From positions 3,472,001 through 3,536,000 of the forward strand of contig OZ241871.1 in the NCBI GenBank assembly GCA_965202955.1: 64,000 nt of DNA. Direction: 5' to 3'. Below are positions 16,711 through 26,746 of the stretch, piece after piece (the stretch's first letter is position 1; each line of letters opens with the position of its first letter). The DNA is from Bin5 sp034422415 (GTDB lineage: Bacteria > Chloroflexota > Anaerolineae > Caldilineales > Caldilineaceae). Under the pieces are notes generated by a model, which saw only the letters and a program-made list of their open reading frames with translations, was not told where the DNA came from and did no database searches. The translations under genes were made by a program, and so were the position numbers.

Positions 16711-19700
16711 ATGTTCCGCCGATTCTTTCCGGCCATATTGGTCCAGTCGGCCTCTTTGGCGACCCTGACCTGTGCCTTAAACGAGCCAAAAGACACCGGC
16801 GAAAGCGTCAGCTTTGGCGACCGAGTAAACGGTTGAAATCCCTGCCGGAACGAAGTCTGCCGCAGGAGCCGCCCTGGAAGAGACCGTCACCTGGAGCTTC
16901 CGCACGCTTCCGCCCACTCTGCAGACAGGCCATCCGACAGGCGGCCCGCTACCTTTGGATCCCGTCCTCTTTGCCCAATTTGACCAGCGCATCGATCCAG
17001 GCGAGCTGGTCGAGCTCGCACAGGTTACCGCTCGCGGGCAGAGCTACACCGTCCGCCTGGCAAACGAAGAAGAGATCGCTTCCGACACGCGGATATAGAG
17101 GCTAATCGCCGCGGCCCCCCAAGACAGCTGGCTCGCCTTCGTACCGGCAGAGCCTCTCCCTGCCGACACGACCGTAACCGTGACCTTTCCCGCCGGCACA
17201 CCCTCCCAGGAAGGCCCCCTCGTCACCGCCCACCCGCAGAGCTTCATCTTCCAGACTCTCCCCCCCGTTTGCCCTGCGGCGCACTGGATGCGGCTACGAC
17301 CGCGACTGTCCTCCAGGCGCGACCTGGTTCCTGCAGTTCAACAGTCCCATCGACGCCGAAGGGTTCGACCCAGCGCTCTTCACCATCGAACCCGAACCGC
17401 AAGCCGTCTCCTATGATCTGTATGGCAATTGCATCGAAATACGCGCCGTCGGGCCAGCCAGAACGACATACAGTGTAACCGTTCCTGCCGCACTTTCTGA
17501 CCGCTTCGGTCAATCACTGGCGGAAGAACTGAGCGTCCAGTTTAGAGTCGGGCCTGCGCAGGCCCTTCTGACTGCAAGCAGCGACCACCCCGTAACCACC
17601 GTGGATCCCTACGCCAGGCCCGCTTTCCCCGTCTACACGGTCAACCTCGAATCGGTCACAGTGCGCGCCTTTCGCGTCTCGCCGGAGCAATACGGCTCCT
17701 ATGTGCAATGGCAAACTGACTACCGGCGCGGCGATCCCCAAGATCCCCCCGGCGAACCGGTCCTCGAACGCACACTGCATACAGATGGCGCCGATGATCA
17801 GTTGGTCGAGACGAGCATAGACCTGTCGTACGCGCTGGAAGGAGATACCGGCCATCTGATCCTGATCGTAGAACCGAAAGGGGTCACCGCCGCCGCTGAG
17901 TTCGCCGTCGTCATGGCGAACGAAGCGATTCTGGCCCTGACCGGCTACCAGTTGATCGACCCCGTGAGCCGCTTCTACAGCGAACGCGGTTCCGGCGCGA
18001 GCGACCATCATAATCGGGCAAGTCTGCATCTCGCCAGTCCACAATCGCTGCAGGGCGTTGGACCTTCACCAACGGGCACCCCGCAACCACCGCCTGAACC
18101 CGCGATGCAAGAGAGGGGGAGATGGCCTTTGCCATGGCCGCGCCGGCTGCTTCGGCCGATATGGCAATGGAAGAAGAGATTGCCGAAGACGGCGGAAAGT
18201 CAGGAGACGAGGCGGCACAAATTCGCCTTCGCCTGGACTTTGATCCCCTGGCTCTCTTTGCACCCGAAGAGCGTACCGACGAAAGCGGCCTGGCCAGTGT
18301 GAATGTGACACTGCCAGACAACCTGACCCGCTACCGCGTGATGGTTGTGTCGGTGGCCGGTGGCAAATTCTTCGGCACGGCGGAATCGAACCTGACCGCG
18401 CGTCTGCCGCTGATGGTGCGGCCTTCCGCGCCCCGCTTCCTCAACTTCGGCGACAGCTTCGAACTGCCCGTCGTCCTCCAGAACCAGACCGACGAGCCGC
18501 TGGTCACGCATGTGGTCGTCCGCGCTGGCAACGCTAAACTGGTAGCGGAAAACGGCGAAAACGAAGCAGCCGGCTACGCGCTGACCGTACCCGCCAACGA
18601 CCGCGTCGAAGTGCGCTTCCCGGCAACGACAGTCAGCGCAGGCACAGCCCGTTTCCAGTTCGCCGCAGTCGATGCGAATCAACTGGCCTCCGCCGACGCC
18701 GCCGAAATCGACCGGCCGGTCTACACCCCCGCAACCACCGAGGCCTTCGCCCTCTACGGTGAAATCGACGCCAGCGGCGCAATCCTGCAGACCGTGCGGC
18801 CCCCGGACGGTGCGGTCCCGAACTACGGCGGCCTCAAACTGTCCTTCTCCGCCACCGCCCTGCATGCGCTGACCGACGCCAACATCTACCTGGTGCGCTA
18901 TCCATACGAGTGCTCCGAGCAGATCGCCTCACGCATTCTTGGGCGTGGCCGCCCTGCGCGACGTATTGGCAGCTTTCGACGCGGAGGGTCTGCCGCCGCT
19001 TGCCGAGATCGAAACAGCGATGCAACGTGACCTGCAGACGCTGCAGGCGATGCAGGACTACGGCGGCGGCTTTCCCATCTGGCGGCGCGGCGGTGAACTC
19101 TGGCCCTACCACAGCATCCACGTCGCCCATGCCCTGGCCCGCGCCCGGCTGAAGGGCTACGAAGTTCCCCGCGAAATGTTGAGCCTCTCGATGGAATACC
19201 TGCGCAACGTCGAGGACCACTTCCCCCACTGGTACGGGGCAGATGTCCGGCGCGGGCTTTCCGCCTACGCCCTCTATGTGCGCGCCCTTCTGAAGGACAA
19301 TGACCCATCCAAGGCCAGAAGGCTGATCGACGACGCCGGCCTGGAAAACCTCTCGCTCGAGAGCTTCGGCTGGCTCCTGTTCGTGTTGAGTGGCGACCCG
19401 GCCTCGCGTGAGACGGTCGACGAGATTCGGCGCCACCTCAACAACCGCATCACTGAGACCGCTGGCGCGGCCACAATCGCTTCCGGATACAGCGACGGCG
19501 ACTACCTGCTGCTCCATTCAGACCGGCGCTCAGACGCCGTGCTTCTCGAAGCTCTCGTCGTTGATCAGCCCGACAGTGATCTGATCACAAAACTGGTGCG
19601 CGGGCTGCTGGGCCATCGCACCGCCGGCCGCTGGAGCAATACGCAGGAAAACGTATGGGCCTTCCTGGCGCTGGACCGCTACTTCAATGCCTTCGAGTCG

Positions 19701-20021
19701 CTGACACCCGACTTCGTCGCCCGGATCTGGCTGGGCGACAAAGTTCGCGGGTGGCCATATGTTTGCGGGTCGCTCAACCGAAATCGTCAATCTTGACCTG
19801 CCGATGCAGTACCTCCAAGCCGACGCGACCGGGACGGAACGGGACCTTCCGCTGGTTATGCAAAAAGAAGGGCAGGGGTCTACGAATACAGCTACATGGC
19901 GAGGGCCACGACTTCGGGAGTCTTCGTAGCACCCCCTGCGAAAGCGGAGGCGATGTACGCGCCGGAGACTTTTGGAAGGTCGGAGACGGATTGGGTCGTA
20001 GTCGAGGCGAATGAAGAGTGA
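16711..20021 (+). pseudogene. Decayed bacterial alpha-2-macroglobulin gene
   Basis: Remnant of a large secreted or lipid-anchored protease-trapping protein. An ATG at 16711 behind a strong Shine-Dalgarno (AGGGGAGGT) opens a signal-like peptide that stops near 16835. Coding then continues in changing frames: 16834-17265 (VTWSFRTLPPT), 17270-18110 (FALRRTGCGYDRDC), 18122-18943 (RYRVMVVSVAGGKFFGTAES up to the thioester context YPYECSEQIASR, motif CSEQ), 18939-19790 (VAALRDVLAAFDAEGLPP), 19759-19880 (FAGRSTEIVNLDLPMQ) and about 19880-20021 (YSYMARATTSGVFVAPP). There is an in-frame TAG at 17096. By family knowledge, about 100-150 residues are missing between QKEGQG and VYEYSY, so this is decay and not only sequencing error. 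The run of seven C near 17262 could explain one of the shifts. Confidence 0.85.
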
Positions 20022-20396
20022 GGGGCGTGTGGTCGTCCGCTGCAATTCAGGACCCGAGAAAAGTGTAATGGCCGGCCCAACACCGCGATCTGCGCTTGGG
20101 CTTCCTACCTGTTGTCGGCAAGTTTCGGCTATTCGATTCACTCATCCAGATCCGGCTGGCGCGCGCATTTGCTAGACAACAACCTCTTTCGCAACTCGGT
20201 TCACCAACAGAACTTGCCGCGTTCGCCCCGTCTGAAGTCCCATTCCGAGAGCCGGAATCCTGCACGGAATGAATCTCCAGCCCGTACAGGCGATCTCCCA
20301 TTCCTGGGTCTTCGTGAGAGCCATGGATCTCCTTCCAGGTGAACAGAAAGGCGCCGCCAGCGCGGGCGCATCTAATCGATTCCGCCTTCCTGGGGC
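20022..20396. other. Intergenic region after the macroglobulin relic
   Basis: A 375-base stretch without a recognisable gene, lying between the pseudogene and the convergent CoaBC gene. A frame of about 69 codons (roughly 20073-20272) is open on the + strand without a start codon. It may be a further eroded relic, but I cannot name it. Confidence 0.5.
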
Positions 20397-21671
20397 CTAC
20401 GACCCGTCAACTTGAGACCGCCGTTGCGGCCTCTTCCAGTTACGCCTCCCAAGCCGCGCCACAACACGCTGCATGATCGCCTGTGCGACTTCATCCTTGC
20501 TCATCAGCGGCCAGGCTTCCCGGCTGCCGTCCCGCTCAAAAAGCGTGACCCGATTTGTGTCCACCGCAAACCCGCTGTCCGGCGCGGTAACATCGTTGAG
20601 GACGATGAGATCAAGGTTTTTCCTCTCCAGCTTGTCGACGGCATTGGCTTCGAGATCATCCGTCTCCGCAGCAAAGCCGATGACCAGTTGCGGCTGCTGC
20701 CGGGCCTCCTCCCGTTGTTCACCGACGGTCTGAAGGATGTCCGGCGTCCTTTCGAGCGTGATTATCTGCTGCTTGGGCGACTTTTTCAACTTGCGGTCTG
20801 CACTGTCTGTTGGCCGGTAGTCTGCCACTGCCGCAGCGCCAATCAGCACGTCGGTCTCAGACAACCTCTCCATCACCGCCCCGTACATCTGGTGGGCAGT
20901 ATGAACGGGCACCAGCGTTACACCACCGGGGGGATGCACGGCCAGCGGCGCGTGGACCAGAACGGTCTCTGCCCCCAGATCACGTGCCGCGCGCGCCAGC
21001 GCTGCGCCCATCTTGCCCGTTGAGTGGTTGCCCATGAAGCGGACCGGGTCGATCGGCTCTCGCGTGCCGCCGGCGGTGATCAGGACCCGCAATCCGTCGA
21101 GAGGGCCCCCGCGTCCGATCACCTTGCAGGCAACTTCAAATATCTCTTCCGGTTCCGCCACCCGCCCCTCGCCAACTTCACCTGAAGCCAGACGACCCTC
21201 CGCCGGACCGATAAAATCAACGCCCCAATCGCGCAAGGTCTGCACATTGCGCATCGTCGCCGGGTGGGTCCACATATTCGTTTCCATCGCCGGCGCCAGG
21301 AGCATCGGGCCCTTGTAGCTGAGCGCGGTGATACTCAGCAAATCATCGCTGAGTCCCAAAGCAAGTCTGGCAATCGTATGGGCCGTGGCCGGCGCGATGA
21401 TGAACAGATCGGCCGCGTGGGCCAGCGCCACATGACCGATACGAAGCCGCCCCGCGTCATGCCAAAACTCAAACGTATCGGTCGCCACACTGCGCTGGGT
21501 GATCGACTGAAAGGTCACCGGCGCGACAAACTTTGCCGCCGAGTGCGTCATAATCACGTCCACCAGCGCGTTTGCCTGCGTGAAGCGGCTGGCCAGCGTC
21601 ACCGACTTATACGCCGCGATGCCGCCGCTGATACCCAGCATGATTCGTTTGCCCGAAAGAATTGGAGCCAT
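20397..21671 (-). CDS. coaBC: Bifunctional phosphopantothenoylcysteine decarboxylase/synthetase (CoaBC)
   Basis: Catalyses two steps of coenzyme A synthesis: CTP-dependent joining of 4'-phosphopantothenate with cysteine, and FMN-dependent decarboxylation. The N-terminal flavoprotein domain (about residues 1-185) has LGISGGIAAYKSV, the APAT segment ADLFIIAPATAHTIARL and PAMETNMWTHPA. The C-terminal synthetase domain (about 190-410) has VLITAGGTREPIDPVR, FMGNHSTGKMGAALA and VLNDVTAPDSGFAVDTNR. At 424 residues the length is normal. The gene is convergent with the preceding pseudogene and codirectional with the next - strand gene across 216 bases. Confidence 0.96.
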   Translation of the reverse strand: MAPILSGKRIMLGISGGIAAYKSVTLASRFTQANALVDVIMTHSAAKFVAPVTFQSITQRSVATDTFEFWHDAGRLRIGHVALAHAADLFIIAPATAHTIARLALGLSDDLLSITALSYKGPMLLAPAMETNMWTHPATMRNVQTLRDWGVDFIGPAEGRLASGEVGEGRVAEPEEIFEVACKVIGRGGPLDGLRVLITAGGTREPIDPVRFMGNHSTGKMGAALARAARDLGAETVLVHAPLAVHPPGGVTLVPVHTAHQMYGAVMERLSETDVLIGAAAVADYRPTDSADRKLKKSPKQQIITLERTPDILQTVGEQREEARQQPQLVIGFAAETDDLEANAVDKLERKNLDLIVLNDVTAPDSGFAVDTNRVTLFERDGSREAWPLMSKDEVAQAIMQRVVARLGRRNWKRPQRRSQVDGS

Positions 21672-21887
21672 GAGACCGGTCCCTGCTAACTCCTGGTTCT
21701 ACTGCATGCCGCGACAGCCCGCCAGACCCCCTACGAATCCGCTACACCCCCGTCGAGATGGCGGGCCAGGTACGAGCGATAAGAGTTCTGGACTGCCTGC
21801 GAGCCGAAGTCCGGCGCGCGGCGGGCGCAGGCGGCTTCATCCCATAATTTTCATCGGTTTTCTTTCCGTCGCGTCTCGGACATTTGG

Positions 21888-24731
21888 CTATTTGAACGAA
21901 TCTTCTACCTGCTCGTTCATGATTGCCTTGGCGAACTGCCATTCGGGCGCTCCCGCTTCTACCTCTCCATCCAGAATTGCCGAACGCAACCTGCCCAGAA
22001 TCTCGCCGTAAATCGGGCCAGGCGACAAACCCAGCTTCTCCAGTGCTTTGCCGTCTATCGAGGAGCTGACGTGACGCCATGACCGCGCGTAGTTCAGCAA
22101 GCGATCTCGCAGTAACGGGTCCTCTTCAAGGATCGAGAGCAGCATTCGCGCCACCGGTTGCACCTTGTCCAAAACATGAACGACCGCGCTGGGCAGCGAT
22201 TGCTCATCGACCAGGACCGGCAAACACACCTTCAACTGCTGGAGCTGTCGCATAAGCCGGCGCGTCTCTCCGCGCAGCCTGAGCCGATCACTCAAGGCCA
22301 ACTCTACGGCAGAGGGACGACCATCGCCTTCAGGCTCCGAGGGCAATAGACCGTAGATTAGCAACCCCCAATACAGCCGTTCGATGGGCGTCTCCAAGCC
22401 TGACTCCCTGCTTTCCCGGCGGGCCGCTCTCGCCGCCGTCGCCGCCCCGACCTGTCCCTGACCAACCCCCGTGTAGAAGTCGGATTCACAAGTCCCAAAC
22501 TGGCCCCCGACTGACTGTGTAGCTGCCAATCTGCTGCGCAGCGCGGCGCTGTTGCGGGCAAATGCCGCGCCTGCGCGTAACTCAGAGTGAATCTGCCTTA
22601 GTACGCCCAATTCGTCTAGCCGCAAGACCGCTTCTTCCGGCCTTGCTTCTTGAAAGATTCGGTCCAGCTCCTGTCGAAGGCGCGCCGCCGTGACTCGCTC
22701 CAGGAGGGGCACCGCGTCCAGCAAGTGCTCCTCTGTTCGCGTCTCGATGCTGAACTTGAAACGTTGTTCGTATCGTACTGCACGCAGGATTCGCGTCGGG
22801 TCGTCAACGAAGCTCAGGCTGTGCAAGACGCGAACTTGTCCAGTGCGCAGATCTGTCAGACCCCCATAGAAATCCAATAGATCACCCCAACGGTCGGGCG
22901 TCAATGCAATGGCCAAGGTGTTGATCGTGAAATCCCTCCGGTGCAGATCCAGCTTTATGCTGCCCTGCTCGACAGTTGGCAATACCGTTGGCTCGGTATA
23001 AAACTCCGTACGAGCGGTCACGAAGTCGAAATGTGACGGTATAGCCTCCTGTCCATCCTCCTTGTCAAGCGCTTCAAGGTCCACCCAAGTCAACGGATGG
23101 TCCGGCTCGTCAAGAATCCATTTGGCAGTGCCGAAGCGGCTGTGCGTAACGAGCCGTCCACCACACTTGGCCTTTATCTTTTCTGCCAGAAGGATGGCAT
23201 TGCCTTCGACAACCAGATCCATGTCGACGAAACAAGACGCGTGCCCCATGTCTACGCGGCCCAATATCAGGTCCCTCACAAACCCGCCGACAATGTACAC
23301 AGCATGTCCCATTTCTGCCGCGGTCTCGCCGACTATCCTGAGCAGCATGTGTTGCGCTTCAGTCAAGGCCTGCCCGAGTTCACGGCTGAGGTCTGGTATC
23401 TGCGCGTGCGCCTCTCCATCCTCGCCCCAAAGCTTCAGCAGATCTGTGCGCGTGACAATGCCTGTCAGTGCCCCTGTTTCGTCCACAACCGGGATCTGCC
23501 CCCACCCGCTGTCAATCATCAGCCGGTGCAGCTCACCAACGGGCGCGCTGGCGCTGATAGTGTAGCTACCCTGGCGCATTACTTTCTGCACGGGAAGCGT
23601 GCCCAGGCGATGGTTGAGCGCGCGATCGGCGTCCCGCCGCGTGAGAATTCCCGCCAGCTGACCTGGGCCTCTGCCACCCTGCCGCAGGACGGGGAAGCCT
23701 TCATGACCATAACGTTTCATCCGCTCCATCGCCGCCGCGACAGACATTTCCTCGTCCAGCGTATGTGGCCGGCCCCTGCTCATGATCTGGGCGACCGTTG
23801 CAGGTGGACTCGTTTCTGTTAGAATCAGGTCGACGATAAGGTGCCTGACCTCCGCCAGTGTTGCATCTTGCAACAGCGCGGCCGCGGCACGCCTGTGTCC
23901 GCCGCCTCCGAGCCGCTCGGCAACCATGCCGACGTTTACTGCGTCAGTACTGCTGCGCGCGACAACCTGAATGTGGGGCCCCACGTCTACGACAACGAAT
24001 AAGGCATCCGGGTCGAAAAGGTCCTTCAACGCCTGCGCCGGCCCGCTTAGCTCATCTTCGTATTGGTGGGCCTCGGATATGGCGAAAACAATGTTTCGAC
24101 CGGCGATTGTCAAGTGTTCGGCACCTTCCGTCAACTTCGCTGTCAACTCCTGTTGTGCCACACTTGGAGGATAATGAAGATAGCGGCGAACCACCTCCAG
24201 GCGCGCGCCCTGCTCCACGAGCCAGGCGGCGCAACGAATGTCCCGATGTGTCGTGGAAGCATAGAGCAAGCTTCCGGTATCCTCATAAATGCCCAGGGCA
24301 AGCAGCGTGGAGGTGAGCGAAGGCAGCCTCCTGTTCTCGTGCATAAGCCGTTCAACGAAAATGGTGACGTTGGCCCCTGTCGTGTGCGGCCCCAGCGACT
24401 CCTGCCAGACCGCCCAGCCACGCGGAAGAGCGTGCGCTACGGAGTGGTGGTCAATGACCAGAAAGTCCGTGTCCCCGTCCATCCCCTTCACCGCATTAAA
24501 GCTGCGCGTGTCGACCAGAATCGCCCGTTCAACTTGTCCGCGCGGCAAGTGCCGCGGCTCGACGAAGGGAAACTGGTTGAGATATAGCGATAGAAAGCCA
24601 GCTACATTCCGCTTAATCTTGTGAGGCAGCACGGGCTGCACTTCAGAAAAAAGCAGCGAAGCGCCCAACAGGGACGCGATGGCGTCAAAATCGGCGTGTT
24701 CGTGCGTGAGAATGACCGTTCGGCCGCGCAT
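21888..24731 (-). CDS. DHH-CBS-CBS-poly(A) polymerase family tRNA nucleotidyltransferase
   Basis: A 947-residue fusion that by family precedent is the A-adding or CCA-adding tRNA 3'-end enzyme of some bacteria. In order: a DHH phosphoesterase domain (LTHEHADFDAIASLLGA; FLVIDHHSVAH), a DHHA1-type domain with ERLGGGGHRRAAAAL at about residue 275, two CBS domains at about 310-440 (VAQIMSRGRPHTL; VQKVMRQGSYTISA), and a class II nucleotidyltransferase head at about 480-620 (YIVGGFVRDLILG and the metal-binding DMDLVVEG). After these come the RNA-binding helices (FTINTLAIAL; DDPTRILRAVRYEQRF). The CBS pair may sense adenine nucleotides. A second tRNA nucleotidyltransferase elsewhere is likely if this one adds only A. 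Confidence 0.92.
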   Translation of the reverse strand: MRGRTVILTHEHADFDAIASLLGASLLFSEVQPVLPHKIKRNVAGFLSLYLNQFPFVEPRHLPRGQVERAILVDTRSFNAVKGMDGDTDFLVIDHHSVAHALPRGWAVWQESLGPHTTGANVTIFVERLMHENRRLPSLTSTLLALGIYEDTGSLLYASTTHRDIRCAAWLVEQGARLEVVRRYLHYPPSVAQQELTAKLTEGAEHLTIAGRNIVFAISEAHQYEDELSGPAQALKDLFDPDALFVVVDVGPHIQVVARSSTDAVNVGMVAERLGGGGHRRAAAALLQDATLAEVRHLIVDLILTETSPPATVAQIMSRGRPHTLDEEMSVAAAMERMKRYGHEGFPVLRQGGRGPGQLAGILTRRDADRALNHRLGTLPVQKVMRQGSYTISASAPVGELHRLMIDSGWGQIPVVDETGALTGIVTRTDLLKLWGEDGEAHAQIPDLSRELGQALTEAQHMLLRIVGETAAEMGHAVYIVGGFVRDLILGRVDMGHASCFVDMDLVVEGNAILLAEKIKAKCGGRLVTHSRFGTAKWILDEPDHPLTWVDLEALDKEDGQEAIPSHFDFVTARTEFYTEPTVLPTVEQGSIKLDLHRRDFTINTLAIALTPDRWGDLLDFYGGLTDLRTGQVRVLHSLSFVDDPTRILRAVRYEQRFKFSIETRTEEHLLDAVPLLERVTAARLRQELDRIFQEARPEEAVLRLDELGVLRQIHSELRAGAAFARNSAALRSRLAATQSVGGQFGTCESDFYTGVGQGQVGAATAARAARRESRESGLETPIERLYWGLLIYGLLPSEPEGDGRPSAVELALSDRLRLRGETRRLMRQLQQLKVCLPVLVDEQSLPSAVVHVLDKVQPVARMLLSILEEDPLLRDRLLNYARSWRHVSSSIDGKALEKLGLSPGPIYGEILGRLRSAILDGEVEAGAPEWQFAKAIMNEQVEDSFK

Positions 24732-25219
24732 GTGCGAAGTTGGATTGGCAATAGTCAGAATGTGATGCGTACTATACGCCTCGCGACTTGGATCCGCAAG
24801 CCCGGCCGCAAGAAAGCCTGTCGCTCAGGCTAGGGTGAGCTCTGGGTTTCAACCGGGACGCGAGTCCGGTTTAGGGAGAGGGGAAGTGAGGAAACGAAGG
24901 TGCACATTCTCAAGCACGGCGCCAGCCATAGGCGCGCAGAAGAGCGAAGAGATTGGATGTAGTGTGCTTGAAACCTGTCCAGGCGAACGAAACAAGGTCC
25001 TGCACTTGCGTGGCGGAAAAGGGCCTCAGATGCGAGCCATGCGCTTGGGCACGGCGGGTATCGGAGTCCTCGTACCCAATACTTGTGAATCGCATCTCCG
25101 AGTGCTCCGAGGCTGAGTCCGGAAAGCCCGCCGTTCAACGAACCTACTCTTCCAATCCCGGCAAGAGTGCTCAATGAAACTGTCCACGGACTAGCGGCCC
25201 GGCGTGTTGTTTGAGGCGG
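24732..25219. other. Long intergenic region with RNA-like hairpins
   Basis: A 488-base gap between two codirectional - strand genes. No protein was recognised; frames of up to 114 codons on the - strand have unusual composition and no known motif. It contains two clear stem-loops. One is AGCCTG/CAGGCT (24815-24831). The other has arms at 24851-24859 and 24864-24871 closing on a GCGA tetraloop, with one bulged G. A direct repeat of CTCCGAG lies at 25096-25111. It must also hold the promoter of the tRNA nucleotidyltransferase gene. Confidence 0.45.
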
Positions 25220-26632
25220 CTACCCGCCTTCCGCGCGGCGCATGAGCGCTATCGCCGCGCGGTTGTGGCGTTCCACGAGAAGCGGCACGTCGATCTGTCG
25301 CGGCACGGATTCTTCTACCAGAAGGCGACCGTTGACGAACGCAAAATCGACCGGCCGCGGGGAGCAGTAGACCAGCGCTGCCACAGGATCATGCACGGCC
25401 CCGCCGGCATAGGTCAGGGCCGAAAGATCAAATCCGATGACATCTGCCGCCATCCCAGGCTCGAGCGAGCCCACGTCATCCCGGCCAAGCACCGCCGCCC
25501 CCCCAAGCGTTGCAATTTCCAGCGCCTCTCGCGCCGTCATTCCATTGGGATTTCCCATCACCCGTTGCAATAGCAGGCACTGACGGACCTCTTCCAACAT
25601 GTTACTGCCGTCGTTGCTCGCGCTGCCGTCCACCCCCAATCCAATATGCACGCCCGCGTCGCGCATCGCGCGTACCGGCGCAATTCCGCTGGCCAGGCGC
25701 ATATTGCTTGTCGGGCAGTGCGCCGCGCCGGTGAGCGTGTCCGCAAAAAGATTCACATCTCTTTCATTGAGATGAACGCAGTGGGCATGCCACACGTCGT
25801 CGCCAAGCCAATCCACAATCTCCGCGTACGTCCCGGGCCGGTAACCGTACTTCCCGATGCAAAACTCCTCTTCATCGAGCGTCTCGGCCAAATGGGTATG
25901 CAAATGTACATCCATCTCAGGCCCGAAGGAACGCGCTAAGGCCGCACTCTCACGCATCAGATCCTGAGTAACACTGAACGGACTGGTCGGCCCAATCACG
26001 ACCCGCCGCATGGAATAGCGGGAGGCGTCGTGAAACTCTTCGACCAGTCTGCGGCACTCTGTTAGAATCTCGTTCTCTCTCTCGATCATCCAATCCGGGG
26101 GCAGGCCCCCGTCGCTTTCGCCCAGGCTGACACTGCCCCTGGCCCCGTGAAAACGGACGCCGATATCCTCCGCCGCCTCGAACTGGTCATCGAGCCGTGA
26201 GCCGTTGTGCCAAAGATAATGGTGGTCGCTGCTGGTTGTACAGCCGCTGAGAAGCAGCTCCGTCAACGCCAACTTTGTACTGACATGTACATCTTCCGGG
26301 CGAATGCGCGCCCAAATCGGATAGAGGGCCTCCAGCCAGTCGAACAGCACCGCATTCTGCGCGGCGGGCACGACCCGCGTAAGCGTTTGGAAGAAATGGT
26401 GATGCGTGTTGATGAAACCGGGCAGGACGAGCTTTCCGCGAGCGTCCAATCTCTCGACAGTAGAGGGCCCTTCGCCGGCTCCGCCCGTGTACTGGGCCGG
26501 CAAATCAGGTGTGGAGCCCACCCACACGATCTGTTCACCTTCCAAGACGAGGGCACCGTTTGCGATCTCCTCACGCTGCCCGTTCATCGTTACGAGGCAC
26601 TCGGCGTTCGTTATTACAGTCCTCTTTTTCAT
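25220..26632 (-). CDS. 8-oxoguanine deaminase (ATZ/TRZ amidohydrolase family)
   Basis: Zinc-dependent amidohydrolase of about 470 residues that probably deaminates 8-oxoguanine to urate. Metal and substrate motifs are in order: LPGFINTHHHFFQTL, TTSSDHHYLWHNG, DVHLHTHLAETLDEEEF, WHAHCVHL and IGLGVDGSASNDGSNM with the catalytic Asp. The FINTHHHFFQTLTR and SSDHHYLW contexts fit the 8-oxoguanine deaminase branch better than chlorohydrolases or guanine deaminase. The frame extends 11 codons upstream, but ATG 26632 (KKRTVITNAE) gives the usual amidohydrolase start. Substrate assignment is from family resemblance. A DNA-repair Fpg for the same lesion is encoded at 1696. Confidence 0.85.
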   Translation of the reverse strand: MKKRTVITNAECLVTMNGQREEIANGALVLEGEQIVWVGSTPDLPAQYTGGAGEGPSTVERLDARGKLVLPGFINTHHHFFQTLTRVVPAAQNAVLFDWLEALYPIWARIRPEDVHVSTKLALTELLLSGCTTSSDHHYLWHNGSRLDDQFEAAEDIGVRFHGARGSVSLGESDGGLPPDWMIERENEILTECRRLVEEFHDASRYSMRRVVIGPTSPFSVTQDLMRESAALARSFGPEMDVHLHTHLAETLDEEEFCIGKYGYRPGTYAEIVDWLGDDVWHAHCVHLNERDVNLFADTLTGAAHCPTSNMRLASGIAPVRAMRDAGVHIGLGVDGSASNDGSNMLEEVRQCLLLQRVMGNPNGMTAREALEIATLGGAAVLGRDDVGSLEPGMAADVIGFDLSALTYAGGAVHDPVAALVYCSPRPVDFAFVNGRLLVEESVPRQIDVPLLVERHNRAAIALMRRAEGG

Positions 26633-26746
26633 CGATTGCTTTGGTCCTGGAGCATGTTGGCCCAAAATGGGCCTTCGATAGCCGAATCCGCAATAGTATG
26701 GAGAGGGCAGGCGGCGTTTCTTTGGGCGTCCGTCAACTCGCGGGCC

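Noticed and set aside
18122..19796. Two separate intact genes at 18122-19030 and 18939-19796
   Set aside because: Both are pieces of one alpha-2-macroglobulin split by frameshifts, so they are annotated within a pseudogene.
24830..25174. 114-codon - strand frame as a gene
   Set aside because: No recognisable motif, odd composition (many Trp, Cys and Ser) and competing frames of similar quality; treated as noncoding.
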